Below, piece by piece: positions 35,593 through 48,400 of a stretch of 64,000 nt of DNA; within the stretch, counting starts at the first letter, position 1, and each line of letters starts with the position of its first letter. The translations under genes and the position numbers were made by a program. The notes below the pieces were generated by a model. It saw only the letters and a program-made list of their open reading frames with translations, was not told the DNA's origin and ran no database searches. Source of the stretch: Maratus speciosus (lineage: Eukaryota; Arthropoda; Arachnida; Araneae; Salticidae); the NCBI GenBank assembly GCA_963932465.1, contig OZ010796.1, positions 77,943,292-78,007,291 of the forward strand. The letters are read 5' to 3'.

Positions 35593-38500
35593 TATAATAA
35601 GTAAGGAAATAAATAATCTTTTACTTTTTTAATTGCTTAAAATTATATTTAAGTTTTGTACAACTTCAGATATTGAAAGATTTATTAATATTCATTTATT
35701 GATTGTTGAAAAATGATTACAGACTTAGAACGGAAATTAGAAAAGACAGTGTTTTTATATTAACTTGCATAACTGCATTTTTAACATAGAATTGCTGGTG
35801 ATTTTTTTCAAAGTTTGTGCATTTTTATTAAAGATACGGAAATAACAATAAGATATGGATTTTTAAGACAAAATAAGTTTTGAAATTAGAAGTTATTTCT
35901 CTTGCATGCCATTAAAAAAATATATATTTAACTTTTTAAAGATAGCTTAGTAGCTCTGGTAATTACCATATGGTGTAATAAAAGAAATTGCCCACATGTC
36001 AAAATATAATTAAAAAGATCAAGCTATTAAATGATATTGTTATTAATAAATAATAAATCATTCCGTTGTAATTTCCAGTTAGAACTATTATTGGTATGAT
36101 TTCGCATATGAATTTTTATTTTTAATGACAGACCATTTAATTCTTTTACAGATTACATTTTCGAAGTTAGTGTTTTCATGTAACAAAATTAAATTTGTGT
36201 ATAAGAAATTCTTTGGACATTTTTGCTTCAGATGGTGGACATAAAACTTGAAAAATAATTATAAAAGCACCAGAATTGAAGTTATCGTGAAACTTTTAAT
36301 GTTTTATGAATGCATTTTAAATTGTTCCTATGTGAAGTAACGCTTTATTAAGAAATTCGAAATTTCAAAAGTATTTAATTGCACGATGAAAGAATTTTTC
36401 TTAGACTATGAAAACTTGTTCAAAATATGAAAACTACATTTATATGTATTTCCTGTGTTTCATCCGTATAACTTATTTAAATTTTCAGACACAGAAATTT
36501 TCTGACAACTTTCGACGTCAAAATTTTTCTGATTTTTCACAGGATTATTTTTTATTGTCATCTGAGAATGTATCCATTTTCGCAAAACAATTTATTGTAC
36601 TGATTAAAGTATATCATATTGCATGCTTTTCGAGTAGGGTGAAGGCACAAGATATATTTATCCAAACATATATTTACATGTTCATATATACATTAAGTCA
36701 TCAATGTGTTTAATTTTTTGTGAATGTATATGTAGTAGGACGAAGGGGGTGCTAATGAATGTAAGATGCTGCTACTGGAACTTATTAGATCCAACCACAT
36801 TTCCTATATTGTCAAAAAACACAAAAACATATTCTAACTTTTTTTTAAGAATATATTTATAACTGGATATATATAATAAAACCACTAAATAGCAGGCACC
36901 CTAGGACCGCAGAATTTGCCCGCTATTTAGAGATTTTATTTTCATATGTAAAAACAGAGTATACTAATATACAGTATACAAAGTACAAAGTATACAAAAT
37001 CTGCTTCAATCCACAAATGTTGTGGATTGAAAAAAGTAATCGCTAAATAGGTGTCTGCTATTCGAGAATGTCCGTTATTACTGAAGCATACAGTAAAACT
37101 TCCATAACCGGTCACTCCCGGATAGCGGTCAGCTCTATTTAGAAAAATGCAAAGCGGGGTTGTGTTTCTTCTCGAAGCAGGACCTGATTAAAGAATGGAA
37201 ACTGACCCGCGGCCCCGCTCCCTCCCCTTCCCATCGATTTTTGGGCCCCCAAATATTGTATGCAATTTTACAAATTCAATGTATTTATATTTGGGTTTTT
37301 TAGCATTATAACCACATATAAAATTATCACATTAGGATTATAATTTCAGGAGATATTAATAAGAATACGAAAATGTAATTTAACATTAGAATCTCTAAAT
37401 TTTGAATGTTTATAATTAAAAAACTTATCATTCAAATGACTAGAAATTTCGTTTCTAGGCATAGTTTGAAGCGAAGATTTAAAATATAGTGACAAAATTG
37501 GTTGTTGTCTTTGAAAAAAGCAAAATTTGGTCTGGTTTTGATTTGTAGCTGGCCCCTAAGCAAATTTTACATACATCATTTAAAAGTAGACTTCATTTCG
37601 AGTTGATTGGCTCCAGTAACCTTCTTTTATAATTAGTTGCAGAGTTAGTAGGAGGTGTTTATTTTTTTGTCGACGACTGTACCAATAGAAATGGCTTTTA
37701 ATGGATAAGAAATGGCTTTTGCGACTGCCAATTTGCTTATGTGATCACAAACACCGTGGGGAGCAGAAATGAAGGATATTCATAATGAAGGATTTCTATT
37801 TCCAGTGATATTTACTAGATATATCCAGTGATAGTTATATTATTTATTGTTTGAAAAGCATCAAATAGACATGCTGTCCCTCCAGAATACTGTAACTACT
37901 GTTTGGCTCAGCCGGCGATGTGCGGTTGTCAAATGTTTCAGTATTTCTTGTAATGATAAATAGTATAATAATAAAATCGAAGGGAGATGAAAAAAAAAGG
38001 AAGCGTTTCATCCTCAATTTTTTTAGTGTTGGGAACTCATATACTGTAAATTTTGTGGAATCTAATGTTAGATTTTATTTAACACAGAAATAAAAATGTA
38101 AAAAAATACTTAAAACTAATTAACTGGTAATATCTAATTTAAACAGGAAAAAAATTATACAACAAAGCAGGGATGGGTTTCTTTCTGAAGGAGTGAATTA
38201 TTTTATATAAATGGGAATAATTTGTTACGATAAAGCAGAGCTGATTGTAGCATGGACAAACTGAGCTGTTTCTCTGGGCCTTTTGCTGTACGGGCCCCAG
38301 AATTTGGTATGAAATTTTCCATAAAGCTGATATTTTAAATGTATTTTGATCTTATACTTATTTTAATAAATATTTTGTACTTTTAGAACATAATTATGTT
38401 AAAGAAAAGGATATGTTTATCCAAATATAAATTTGATGGCATCGAATAGGCTGATTTTTTTTTGGTAACAGTAGGCGGTGGGGGGGGGGGGGGGGGATGG

Positions 38501-38811
38501 ATACCAGGTCTGCCTAGAACTAATTTGAAGTTATCACTAAAAGTAATAAACATTTCTGATGCCGTAGGGCATATATGATATACAAATGCATATTTAGGTA
38601 TATATATATACTATCCTATTCTAAAACTACAAAATACTGATTATAATCATCACAAGGTTAAAACAAATTTAAAATATCAGCATTATGAAAATTTCATACC
38701 CAATTCAGGGAACCCTAAAATTAGGGGCAGAGAAATATACCAGTTTTCCCACGCTGCAATTAGTTCTGCTTTATGGTAACAAATCATTCCCATTTTTAAA
38801 AAATGTTTTAA
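35593..38811. other. Copy B counterpart of 16167-19380, no gene
   Basis: Contains the pogo/Tigger-like fragments near 36880-37150. Near 37683 an extra block (agaaatggcttttaatggat) next to ggataagaaatggctttt shows a local 20-bp duplication absent from copy A. The G run near 38479 is expanded. Confidence 0.5.
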
Positions 38812-39005
38812 CCCCTTCGGGACGGGAGACTTTTACGAAATTTTTAATCTTTTGTCACCATTTTTTAAAAAAAGAAATTTGTGTCTTCTTGAATCGAGAA
38901 AATGCGCTGATTAAATAAGGCAAATTTTTCAGTAAAATTTTACTGGTGAGAAAAAACAAGGATTCTGAGCGCTTCAAGCGGCACGTGTCGCTCGTCCCCA
39001 AGGGG
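38812..39005. mobile_element. TTAA-flanked MITE, CCCCTT ends, copy B
   Basis: Counterpart of 19381-19580, 194 bp, TTAA at 38808-38811 and 39006-39009. The left end reads ccccttcgggacgggag. Confidence 0.75.
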
Positions 39006-39099
39006 TTAATGTCGTTAAACATGGCTGAGTATAAGGCTTAGAATGAAAAGTGGTCAAAGATGGTTTCATATTGGCGAAAAATAACGGGTCAAAGATGGC

Positions 39100-39317
39100 C
39101 GCAATTAAGACATTTGAAATGTCTGAAATTCAGACGCAAGAAATGTCTAAAAAATTTAAGTCTTTTAAAACGTCTGAAAATCGAACACTACTGTTCCAGA
39201 CACTTAAGTGTCTGAAATTCAGACGCAAGAAGTGTTTCAAAATTTTCAGACATTTTAAAACGTCTGAAAATTGAACACTACGTTTCAGACACTTAAGTGT
39301 CTTAATTTCAGACATTT
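39100..39317. repeat. Palindromic TGTCTGA/TCAGACA array, copy B
   Basis: Counterpart of 19675-19892 with a few substitutions that slightly break the palindromes (for example tgtcttaattt near 39298). Confidence 0.85.
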
Positions 39318-42057
39318 CAATTTACAGTGAAGCCGATAAAATATGAGCCATTTTCAATGAAGGTGACTTTCGCGAGAAAATAATATAAATGAATGAGCGT
39401 TATGAGCTGATGCTAGTTTGACAACATCAGTGCAGAAATGTAACAGAATGTAACGTAGAGATCAGCATGGACAGGACAGTTAAATGGTGTCTGAGCCCGG
39501 GCTTAATTTTTTCAGCAAACGCATGCCGGGTCGAGATCAGATTTGCATTTTTTTCTACATAGTCAAGCAAGGCTAGAACTGGACTTTATTGTTCTCAGGA
39601 TGTGTAGGGAAGGCAATATGTTTTGTAAAATTATTAATAGCGATGACGAACTCCTGTTAACGGAATCTTTGGAAATATACGTTAAGGTGGTTCTCAAATT
39701 CACTGCTCAACAAGGAAAATTTTTCTGACACATTTCCTGACTCATTTTTAACTGTAAAGGCATAAAATTGACAGGCCCGACTATTGAAAATATTTTCAGT
39801 CAACAGTGTTTTCCATTTTTTATAAATAAATTACTTATCGAGATATAAGAGATTCTTGTCACATGACTGCAGGTTTTTCTCCCTTCCCGTGCTACCGCTT
39901 CTAGAAATTCGATTCAAAACTTTAACTCTCATATTATTTTCTCAAAGATATACATTGTCTTTATCAAAAAATGAATAACGTTATTCGTTATTCGATTACA
40001 TAGTTTCTGAATAAGAACACCTGCCAATCTTATACGTTTCCGAAAAGAAATGAATTCAGAAAAAAATCAGAAAGTAGCTCCTTTGAATATGAGAAATGCC
40101 TTATTAAATGGCAGAGAAATATTTTTACAAATCTGCTTTTTATTATACAGCTTCACATGTTATCATGCTTTTATCTCTCATTTTTCTTCTTTTATTATAG
40201 ACTACATTATTTTTTTAATAAATCCTTATTTGAATGTTGAAACGTCTAATATTCTAAGTTATCATTAATGTTGCTATTGTGTATTTTCTGTCTTGCGAAC
40301 ACATAGTAATTTTAAAATATACTGTAAAATTATCCCATAAATATGTATGCAGTATTATTCTTTAAAAGAATCGTAATTGTACGTTTAGAAAAACCTGAAT
40401 TTTTTGTAGAAATTGAATCGGGCCTTATTTAATTGATTTCTCCATGGACCAGCCGGTCCTGGTTTCACTGATTTTTGGTGAACTGTGAAAATATAAACGG
40501 GCCGGACCCGGGCCTGGAAACTGCGGTCCGTGAAGACCTCTAAAATGGATCTTCAGCGTGGCCGGCACCGCAAGCTCAGCTTTACTAACCGTCGCGTTTA
40601 ACATTCCCTATTGTCTGGCAAGTAGAATGTTCCACCAAAAGTGTCTGCAATTTTCAAAATATTTTTTTCTAGACAAAAAATTTTTCTACCTCAATCTCAG
40701 CGTGCCTCAAATAATTTTTCGATAGTAAGAAAATATCACTTGAAACCGTCTGGCACAGTTTTTTGTCCGACTATAAATAGTCTGGCTTTTATATTTTTTA
40801 TTTCATTAAATACTAAATTTGAAGGTAATAAAATTTCAAAATGCCTCAATGAATCTTTTTTTTTTTTTTTGCAACGAAAATTTTGGAAGTTCAAAAATTC
40901 ATGGGTTAGCTAACTGCCACGATCCTTAAGTCAGATCTTCTATTTTCTATTCAGGCATTACAAAAGAAGTGTTACACAAATTTTCAGGATGCCACAAATA
41001 CCTACCCTAGAAGGTTTAACAGCTCTCCTGCTATTACCATTTAAATACTATTAGCAATAGAGTATTCTTTCTTTTAGGCATTTATCAATTCATTGCCATG
41101 GGTCTCATTTGTCTCCCTTTAAATACCATTATTTGCGAACAATGATTTATGTGCTACATTTCCATTGCAAATATCTCAAAAACTTAATTTACTATTAATA
41201 TACCTGAAAACACATCTTAATGTAAACCTACCCTAGTGTGAAAGAAGTGATGCCAGTATTTTTAAGGGAATTTTGTCTTCCCTCGAAAAGCCTAATTCGA
41301 TGTAAAATTTGTGTTGTTTCTATAAGTAAAATATAATGGCAGAAAAAATTAAAAGAACGACTCTAAAAATTCATGTAACTTGAATGATTTTGCCAATAAA
41401 TAAATAAACCTGACACAAATCTTTCTTTTCCCGTTCCTGTCATATCGTCCAAATGCAGAATATCCTGCCAAATATATAACTAAGAATATAAGAAAATTTA
41501 TACAAAGTGGCATAGGGAAAAACATTATGTTATTTTCTGAAATTGTTTAGAGATGTCTAGAAAATTTTCATAGGTGGTGGGGACACCCTTGACCGAAATG
41601 CAAGATTTACTGCTTTAAAAGGTTTCTGTCCTCTTTCCATTCTACCAATTAAACGCCATCTCTCACAATCCATCAAAGACATGTTCCACATTACGCACGT
41701 GGAATTAAAAAAAATTTCACCTTTCTGTGAAACGAAGGTGACCAATGTTGCTTTCGTAAAAAACCACAACGGTTAAACTCTCTGAGGCAAATGATTATGG
41801 TAGAAAATTCATGGCTAGCATACGCTATAGCTTTATTTGAGAAACAGAGTGTCTACAGATCTTTAAAAAATCCAGAACGAATACAGCGCATACTTCCGTA
41901 TATTCTCCAGTACACCCCTGAAGGTCATTATCATTGGACTACGAGGTAATGTTGGCTTTTAATTGCCAACCTATTATCTTTCATTGGATTTCATTTTATA
42001 AAATTAACATAAAATACCTTTTTATAGTGGTTCCTTTCATTTTTTCAACAGTATATA
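39318..42057. other. Copy B counterpart of 19893-22646, no gene
   Basis: Includes the GC-rich islet near 40500-40580 and a T run of 15 at 40856-40870. No additional element distinguishes it from copy A. Confidence 0.5.
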
Positions 42058-44317
42058 CAGGGTGCAATATGTTATCGATCGCCGACCTTTAATTTCTCAA
42101 CCGTTGGTCGTAGACATATAGTTCCAGTTACAAAAACGTTTCAAATGAGGCAAATATTCATGTTGTGGCATTATTGAAAGTAAAAAATCAATTTTTTAAA
42201 AATTACGAAATCTTACTTTTTATACGGTCCCCCAGTCCCTATAGTTATATTTAGTAAAATGTTACACATATCATAACAGATATAACACAAAAAGTAAGAC
42301 ATCTGTACTACAAAAATTATCACAGTTATTAAATTTCAAAGTTTGAGATTTTTGCACAGGATTTTGTCTTTCATTGAGGGATCAGTTAAAAGATGAATTA
42401 AACTAATTCGAGATCAAAATCAGGGTGCAATGTCCTTCTTACGGCAAAACCACCTTTAGCCGGTATGCCCAATTCGGGGTTATTTCGTCTAAAAAAATTG
42501 AGCTGACTTTTAGGGGTCGTATACAAAGCGAAGAATGAAATATTAAAATTAAACAGAAAAATAAATATAAATTTATTATAATATCAGAAACTGGTCTAAT
42601 ATAAAAAATGAGTGCATCAAACCCCAGAATCTACTAGAGATGCTGCTCAAAGTGTTCTCCATTGGTGTCAATGCTCAAATGAATGCGTGACAATACTGAG
42701 TCCTAGGCACGTTAGAGTGTAGTTGGTGTGCAAACTGTGCGGCAATCAAGGATGATGCGCTGCTTCAGATAAACCAGAGAAGTGGTCTCAGTCACATAGA
42801 CCTTTGCCTTGATTTAACCCCAGAGGTTATGGGAGTCAAGTCCGGCTAACGTGGTGGCCACTGTGCCGGACCACCATATCCAAGGATCTGTTGACTGAAT
42901 TCGGTGGCTAGATATGGCCGGACGTTTGATGTTTTATGTGGAGAGGGCGTCATCATGTTTAAACCACACCCGGCATGCATGTCGGAGAAGTAGCTCTTCA
43001 TACCAGTCACGTACCGTATTTTGTAGCAGGTGCAGGTAAACGAGGAGTCGAACAATCAAGGTTTCCCATATACCGCACCACACGTGTCGTACTGTGCGGG
43101 CAATGTAGAGGTTTTCCAGAGACCAGTAATGCACATCGTGCACGTTCACAATGCCACTCCGTGTGAACATTGACTCATCTGTTTACATAATGTCACAAAG
43201 GAACTACGGATTTTCCTCTAAGGTGTTGAGCATGAAATTACAATAATCAAATCGTCGTTCGGGGTCACCTTGCATCAATGCTTACACCAGTGTCGGAAGG
43301 CATTGATGCGCATCATGTGCATGTAACAAATGCCAGACATGCTGACCACATGCCTCGCTTATATCCGCCGTACTCAGTTGTGGAATAAAAAGGGCGAATG
43401 CTAGCACCTCCTCCGGTGTCAGTTGAACATTACACCTTGCCCGTCTATTTGTTCTGCGTCGTTGTGAAACAGAGCCGACCTCTAAGATGGTGCATTGCAT
43501 CAGTTATAGTTTCATCCGTTGGATGTAGATCTTTAGGGAAATGTTCTGAATAAACACACGGAACCTGTCTGGAATTCCTTTGATAGTCACCATAAATATG
43601 TATCATTTCGGCATATTGCATGTATGCGTAGCTTGCCATCACGATCTCAGCGTGCATTGCCACTAATGGAGAACACTTTGAGCAGTATCTCTATTAGATT
43701 CCGGCGTTTGATGTATTCATTTTTTATAGTAGACCGTTTTCTGATATTATAATAGATAGAGATAAAATCAGATATAACAGAATAATAAATAGATATTTAT
43801 TTTTCTGTTTAATTTCAATACTTCATTCTTCGCTTTATATACGACCCCTAAAAGTCAGCTCAAATTTTTAGATGAAATAACCCTCTTTGGTGATACCCCG
43901 ATTTGGCGATACCGACTAAAGGTGGTTTCGCCGTAAAAAGGACATTGCACTCTGATTTTGATCTCGAATTACTTTAATTCATCTTTTAACTGATCCCTCA
44001 AGAAAAGACAAAATCCTGTGCAAAAATCTCAAACTTTGAAATTTAATAACTGTGTCAATTTTTGTAGTACAGATTTCACACTTTTTGTGTTATATATGTT
44101 ATGACATGTGTAAACTTTTACTAAATATAACTATAGGGACTGGGGGAACGTATAAAAAGTTAGATTTCATAATTTTTATAAAACTGATTTTTTGCTTTAA
44201 ATAATGTCACAACATGAATATTTATCTCATTTGAAATGTTTTTGTAATTGGAACTATACGTCTACGACCAACGGTTGAGAAAATAAAGGTCGGCGATAAA
44301 TAACATATTGCACCCTG
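42058..44317 (-). mobile_element. DUF4817-type transposon, copy B/C junction
   Basis: A complete 2260-bp copy between TA dinucleotides (42056-42057 and 44318-44319), with the same ends and the same >600-bp inverted repeats as 22647-24908. Both copies sit at the same place in the unit, so they arose by duplication of the segment, not by two insertions. Confidence 0.92.
42712..43663 (-). pseudogene. Broken IS630/Tc1-mariner transposase (DUF4817 group), copy B
   Basis: Same fragments in the same order as 23303-24254: YAEMIHIYGDYQRNSRQVP, RRRTNRRARCNVQLTPEEV, MFTRSGIVNVHDVHYW, VWFKHDDA and GYGGPAQWPPR. The major stops and the frameshift before LWG are shared with copy A, so the gene was already dead before the duplication. 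Copy-specific replacements (H for L in AEMI-IYG, K for Q and D for E near the second Asp) look neutral. Confidence 0.9.
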
Positions 44318-44448
44318 TATATTCAAGATTAATTGAACATAAAGAAATTGTTTAAAACCTCATGACTGCATTCATTTGATTAAATAAGTTCTGTACTTCA
44401 ACAAAAATTGAAAATCCCATTAAATATTTTCATACATGCACCTCTTAA

Positions 44449-44655
44449 CCCTTTCAGGGGCGGTGATATGTTTATGAAACCACTTAATTTTAAATCCCAA
44501 ATGACACAACGGCACTAGAAATTTGATTATACAATTTTCCGTTTGTTAAATATGTGAAAAACAGCTTTTTCTTATTTTCAAATTATTTTGTAAATTCCGG
44601 TGTCATTTATTTATTTCAACATGTCAACAATGAAAGTGCTTTGCCCCTGAAAGGG
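44449..44655. mobile_element. TTAA-flanked MITE (piggyBac-like), copy C
   Basis: Third counterpart of 579-785, with TTAA at 44445-44448 and 44656-44659 and intact inverted ends. Confidence 0.8.
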
Positions 44656-45060
44656 TTAAAATGCTCCGGTGGTTTAAAACACTTGAGAATTTAAACAACA
44701 GATGGCAGCACCAAAACATTCATTCCAGTTCTTTCCACAATGTCACCAGTAGTTTTATTATAAAATTTTCCGTTTGTTATATATGTGAAAAGAAGCTTTT
44801 TCTTATTTTCAAAAAATTTGTAAATTCCGGTGTCATTTATTTATTTCAGTATGTCGGCAATTAAAGTGCTTTGCCCTTGAAAGGGATCAAATGTTCCGGA
44901 GGTTTAAAAACAATTGAGACTTTAAACAGCAGATGGCAGCACCAAAACAATCATTCCAATTCTTTCTGCAGGATTATTTTTTTTCTTTTGCAAGGCATGT
45001 TGTTCCTAATTCTAAAATTAAGTGGTTGTATAAAGATAAATAAAAATTGAAGGCTTAGAT

Positions 45061-46175
45061 GTATTATAATCCCGCATCCACCATCTTGGATTTTTTTTCT
45101 TGCATGAAAACTCCTTTTTCGCCAAGTAGTAAATGTCGCCAATGGTTAAATATTGTTGGTAGATTAATATAATATTGAAATAAAAAGAAAAGTGCCCAGT
45201 TAAACTGATGTTATTGAGCTCACAGGCTATTCACACTAATTGTATATTATACTCTTATTTCAAAGAATAATGGCCACAAAAAATAAATGAAGGGGGATTA
45301 GACCCCGTTCCTCCACTTTAAACTTAACCAATGTTCCTCCAAATCTAATCAGGGAAGCACCTTAACATAATAAACCGGTATACCAAATTTGAAGCAAATC
45401 AGATAATTCTGCATTAAAAAACTATTTCGCTAAATTAAGGGGGCTCTAACCCCCTTTCCGCCCATTATACTTAACTGTCGAACCTCCAAATCGAATTAGG
45501 AAAGCTCCTTATGAGAATGGACTTAGAAAAAAAAATATTAAACCAAATTGGTTAATTCTGCATGAAAATTCAATTATCTAAATTAAGGGGATGGGTCTTG
45601 CCCCCCCCCTTTCCCCTTTTTATACTTAACCAATGAACCTCCGAATCTAATAAAGGAAGCATCATGTCTCAATAAACCGGCATATCAAATTTGAAGCAAA
45701 TCGATTAATTCTGCATGAAAAACCAATTTATCTAAATTAAGGGGGAGTGGCTAACCCCAGCAACACACTTTAAACTTAACCAATAAACCTCCATTGGAGC
45801 AAATCGAATAATTCTTCATGAAAAACCCAATTTATCTAAATTAAGTGGGGGGGGGTCTAGCCTTCCCCCCCCCCCTTTATGCTTAACTAATGAACCATCA
45901 AATCTAATCAAGACAACTTCTTAACATAATAAACCCGTATACCTAATTTGGAGCAAATCGAATGACTCTGCATGGAAAACCCATTTATGTAAATTAAGGG
46001 GGGTTAACCCCCCCTTTCCCCCCTTTATACTTATCTAATAAACCTCCAAATCTAATCAGGGAAGCTTCTTAACATAATAAACCAATATACCCAATTTGGG
46101 GCAAATTGAATGATTCTGCATGAAAAATCCATTTATCTAAATTAAGGGTGGAATGATAGCTCCTTTCCCCCCTTT
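45061..46175. mobile_element. Inverted-repeat element with ~150-bp repeats, copy C, 3'-truncated
   Basis: Left end and about six tandem repeats of the element seen whole at 1191-2579. It is cut inside the last repeat at 46175, where the 146-bp array begins. The microsatellite and right inverted repeat are missing. Confidence 0.7.
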
Positions 46176-46184
46176 GATAATTTA

Positions 46185-48400
46185 TCTATACTAATACTAA
46201 TACTAATACTTACTAATAATATTATAAAGAGGTAAAAATTTTTTATTTGTAGGAGGTAAGCTCTGGAACTACCGAACCGATTCCAAAAGAAAGAGTATCA
46301 AAATAATGGTGTTAGTCCAACTTAGAACATAGGCTATATCTTATGTCCGTGCCACTGGCCAAAACGGGGTGCAGGAGCAAAAAACGTTCTAAAAATGCGA
46401 CTTTTGTGTTACTGGAGGGCCTAGAAACATGAAATTTGGAATAGTAGTTACTTATAAGATACTAATAATCTCTAAGGACATGTCTTAAAAAAATCGAAAT
46501 TAAAAAGGGGTGAAAAAGCGCAAAAAGCGTTCTAAAAAACGTTCTAAATGGCAATTTTAACACAATTTCAGGAAGTACCAAACCTTTATCAAAAATAATG
46601 GTGTCAAAATGATGGTGACAACCCTTGCTCCAACATAGGCTACATTTTATGTCGTTGCCACTAACCCCTAAAGGGGGTGCAGGAGCAAAAAAACCTTCGA
46701 AATTGCGATTTTTGTGTTACTAAAGGGTCCAGATACATAGAATTTGCAATGGTAGTTACATATAAGATATAAATGATCTCTAAGAACATTTCTTGAAAAA
46801 TTCGGAAAAAAATGGACGAAAAATGTTCTAAAAAACATTCTAAATTGCAATTTCTACGCAATCTCAGAAAGTACCCAACCGATTTCAAAAGTAATGGTTG
46901 GAAATTGATAATGACAACCCTTGCTCCAATATAGGATCTCTTTCATGTCGGCGTCACTACTACTTTTCGGTTACATTTAAAAAAAAAAATTAAATTGTGA
47001 TTTTTGTGATACTGAAGGGGCTAGCAACTTGAAATTTGGCATGGTAATTACTTATGAGATGTAAATACTCTCTGAGAAGACTTCCTTTAAAATTTGAAAT
47101 TTAAAGGGGGGTGAAAATGAACGCAAAGCGTTCTAAAAACGTTCTAAATAGCGATTTCTACGCAATCTCAGGAAATATAAACCGATTTCAGAAGTAATGG
47201 TTTCAAATTGATGGTGACAGTCCTCGCTCCAACATAGCCTATATTTTATGTTGTTGTCACTACCACCTAGGGGTTACAGGAGCAAAAAATTTTCTAAATT
47301 GCGTTTTTAGCGTTACTGAGGGGGGGTTTAACATTTTATATTTGGAATGGTAATTACTTCAAAGATGCAAATGCTTTCTAAGAATTGTCGAAAGAAAATT
47401 TCAAATTTAAAAGGATGAAGTGAGCGAAAAGCGTTCTATAAGCGTTCTAAATTACGATTTTTATGCAATCGTATGAAATACGAAACCGATTTCAAACATA
47501 ATGGTTGCAAAGTGATGGTGATAGAACCTGCTCAAACATAAGCTATATTTTATGTAGAGGGTTGCAGGAGTAAAAAACTTTCTAAATTGCGATTTCTGCG
47601 GTACTGAAGAGGCTAGAAACTTTAAATATAGCACGGTAGTTACTTATAAAGTATAAATGTCCTCTAAGAACAGTCGAAAATAAATTCGAAATTAAAAAGG
47701 GAAGGAGCGGAAAGAATTCTAAAAGAGTCCTAAATTACGATTTCTATGGAATCTCAGGAAATAAGCCGATTACAGAAGTTATCGGTTGCGAATCAAGAGT
47801 GATAGTCCCTTGTCCTATACGGGCTATATTTGATGCCGGTGTCAGTACCACCTGGTTGGCAGGAACAACAAGAAATCCTTTAAAAACATCCAAATTCCGT
47901 TTTCTATAGAATATTAGGAAATACCAATCGATTTCAAGGTTGATGTTGGCAAATTAATGGTGACAGTCTCTGTTTCAACATTTTTCAAGGCATTCTATTT
48001 CAACTCTGTTTCGGCATTTTATGTGGTGGACAGGTGGTTGACTGTTAGACAAGAAGCTTGGAATTTGACATGATGGTTAATTTTAAGATGTAAATGTGTT
48101 AAGATGGTTTCTAAAAAATTCAAAATTTCAAATGAATACTGAAATGAGTGTATGAAATGAGCATAAAAGTCTCAAAATACTTTCTAAATTATCATTTAAT
48201 CGGAATTAGTTTTAGCTCTTCTTATTAATTAAAATCTCATTTCTGTCTGTTGCACTTTAATAATGAAGTTCAGTCAAACTGTGGCTTACTTTGTAATTTT
48301 TGAATTATTTCAAAAAGTGTTCTTCTAATAAAAATTAGTCATGCAAATATCACTTGGCATATTTCAACTATTACGCGAGTAAAGCCGCGGGGTTTGCTAG
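46185..48400 (+). mobile_element. 2.2-kb non-autonomous Helitron
   Basis: Starts A|TCTATACTAATACTAATAC and ends cgcgagtaaagccgcggggtttgCTAG|T. The A/T target, TC 5' end, CTAG 3' end and GC-rich stem region 11-20 bases before the end fit Helitron rules and the common arthropod Helitron tail. No Rep/helicase coding. The interior is mostly tandem repeats. It is inserted in the first unit of the 146-bp array. Confidence 0.85.
46260..48120 (+). repeat. ~300-bp tandem repeats inside the Helitron, ~6-7 units
   Basis: The block aacataggctatattttatg with gtgccactacc and ggtgcaggagcaaaaa recurs near 46325, 46632, 46928, 47238, 47536 and 47817. Each is followed by a gcgttctaaaaacgttct-like block, tactgaaggggctagaaac and atggtagttacttataagat. 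Units are strongly diverged and the last are shortened. Minus-strand frames at 46661-46888 are incidental. Confidence 0.85.

Larger units (their letters stand above)
24462..43870 (+). repeat. Segmental duplication, copy B (19.41 kb, empty site)
   Basis: Second and only complete, uninterrupted copy of the unit; it defines the repeat length as 19409 bp (24462 to 43871). It lacks the 5-kb insertion of copy A and shows the unoccupied target GAAC at 27190-27193. It contains no intact gene. Short open frames shared with copy A are simply shared sequence and give no independent evidence of coding. Confidence 0.93.
43871..46175 (+). repeat. Segmental duplication, copy C (truncated)
   Basis: Third copy, matching the first 2.3 kb of the unit. 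Homology stops abruptly at 46175, inside the run of C and T that continues as ttatacttaacc in copies A (2273) and B (26765). From 46176 the sequence belongs to a 146-bp tandem array. The rest of the unit does not reappear downstream in the window. Confidence 0.92.
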
